From JANWZL01 sp037445185 (GTDB lineage: Bacteria > Pseudomonadota > Gammaproteobacteria > Burkholderiales > Thiobacillaceae), in contig JBBIKZ010000006.1 in the NCBI GenBank assembly GCA_037445185.1, positions 1 through 40,695 of the forward strand: 40,695 nt of DNA. The letters run 5' to 3'. Below, in pieces: positions 40,668-40,695 of this stretch. The notes beneath the pieces are model-generated. The model was given only the letters and a program-made list of their open reading frames with translations. It did not search any database and was not told the DNA's origin. A program made the position numbers and the translations under genes. Every line of letters starts with the position of its first letter. Position 1 is the stretch's first letter.

Positions 40668-40695
40668 AATCGCGCTCCCGGCCCCGCCGCCCCCC

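Noticed and set aside
1..40695. CRISPR array, tRNA, rRNA or riboswitch
   Set aside because: No regularly spaced 25-40 base repeats, cloverleaf-like blocks, rRNA stretches or recognisable riboswitch cores were seen by eye on either strand.

Overview
The window is high-GC chromosomal DNA from a Gram-negative proteobacterium, near the beta/gamma boundary, with Betaproteobacteria favoured by overall protein character. This placement is an inference, not a match. Support comes from the gene order mraZ-rsmH-ftsL-ftsI-murEF-mraY-murD-ftsW-murGCB-ddl-ftsQAZ-lpxC, lipid A synthesis (lpxC), a meso-DAP-type MurE, type IV pilus genes pilMNOPQ divergent from a class A PBP gene, and a periplasmic monohaem cytochrome c. 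I see no rRNA, tRNA, CRISPR array, transposase or phage gene.

Region 1 (80-12350, all minus strand). Read in transcription order it holds an orphan AddA/UvrD-like helicase-nuclease, a DUF971 protein, a fructosamine-kinase-family protein, a DUF255 thioredoxin-fold protein, a small class I cytochrome c with its own terminator, and a complete branched-chain amino acid ABC transporter (livK, H, M, G, F). The liv operon has an extended -10 promoter placed right after the cytochrome terminator.

Region 2 (12560-31458, plus strand) is the dcw cluster plus lpxC. It starts with a sigma70-type promoter overlapped by five GTGG-like boxes spaced exactly 10 bp apart, the expected form of an MraZ operator. 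From mraZ to ftsA nearly every gene overlaps the next or is separated by a few bases, several through GTGA, ATGA or TGATG junctions, and several genes use GTG starts. Its products make lipid II (MurE, MurF, MraY, MurD, MurG, MurC, MurB, Ddl) and the divisome (FtsL, FtsI, FtsW, FtsQ, FtsA, FtsZ). ftsZ and lpxC are set off by longer spacers.

Region 3 (31579-32215, plus) is a small accessory patch: a DUF29 protein and a 60-residue two-helix membrane protein. It runs convergently into the pil operon.

Region 4 (32236-37402, minus) is pilM-N-O-P-Q, the type IV pilus alignment subcomplex and secretin. Region 5 (37624-40564, plus) is a bifunctional PBP1a-type gene followed 13 bases later by a nucleotidyltransferase-like protein. 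The divergent pilM/ponA spacer carries three back-to-back hairpins that look like an intergenic repeat element. The window ends in a putative promoter flanked by an 8-bp inverted repeat.

Most of the window is conserved housekeeping DNA. The points most worth following are the phased MraZ boxes, the orphan helicase-nuclease, the uncharacterised partner of ponA, the DUF29/small membrane protein patch and the hairpin element.
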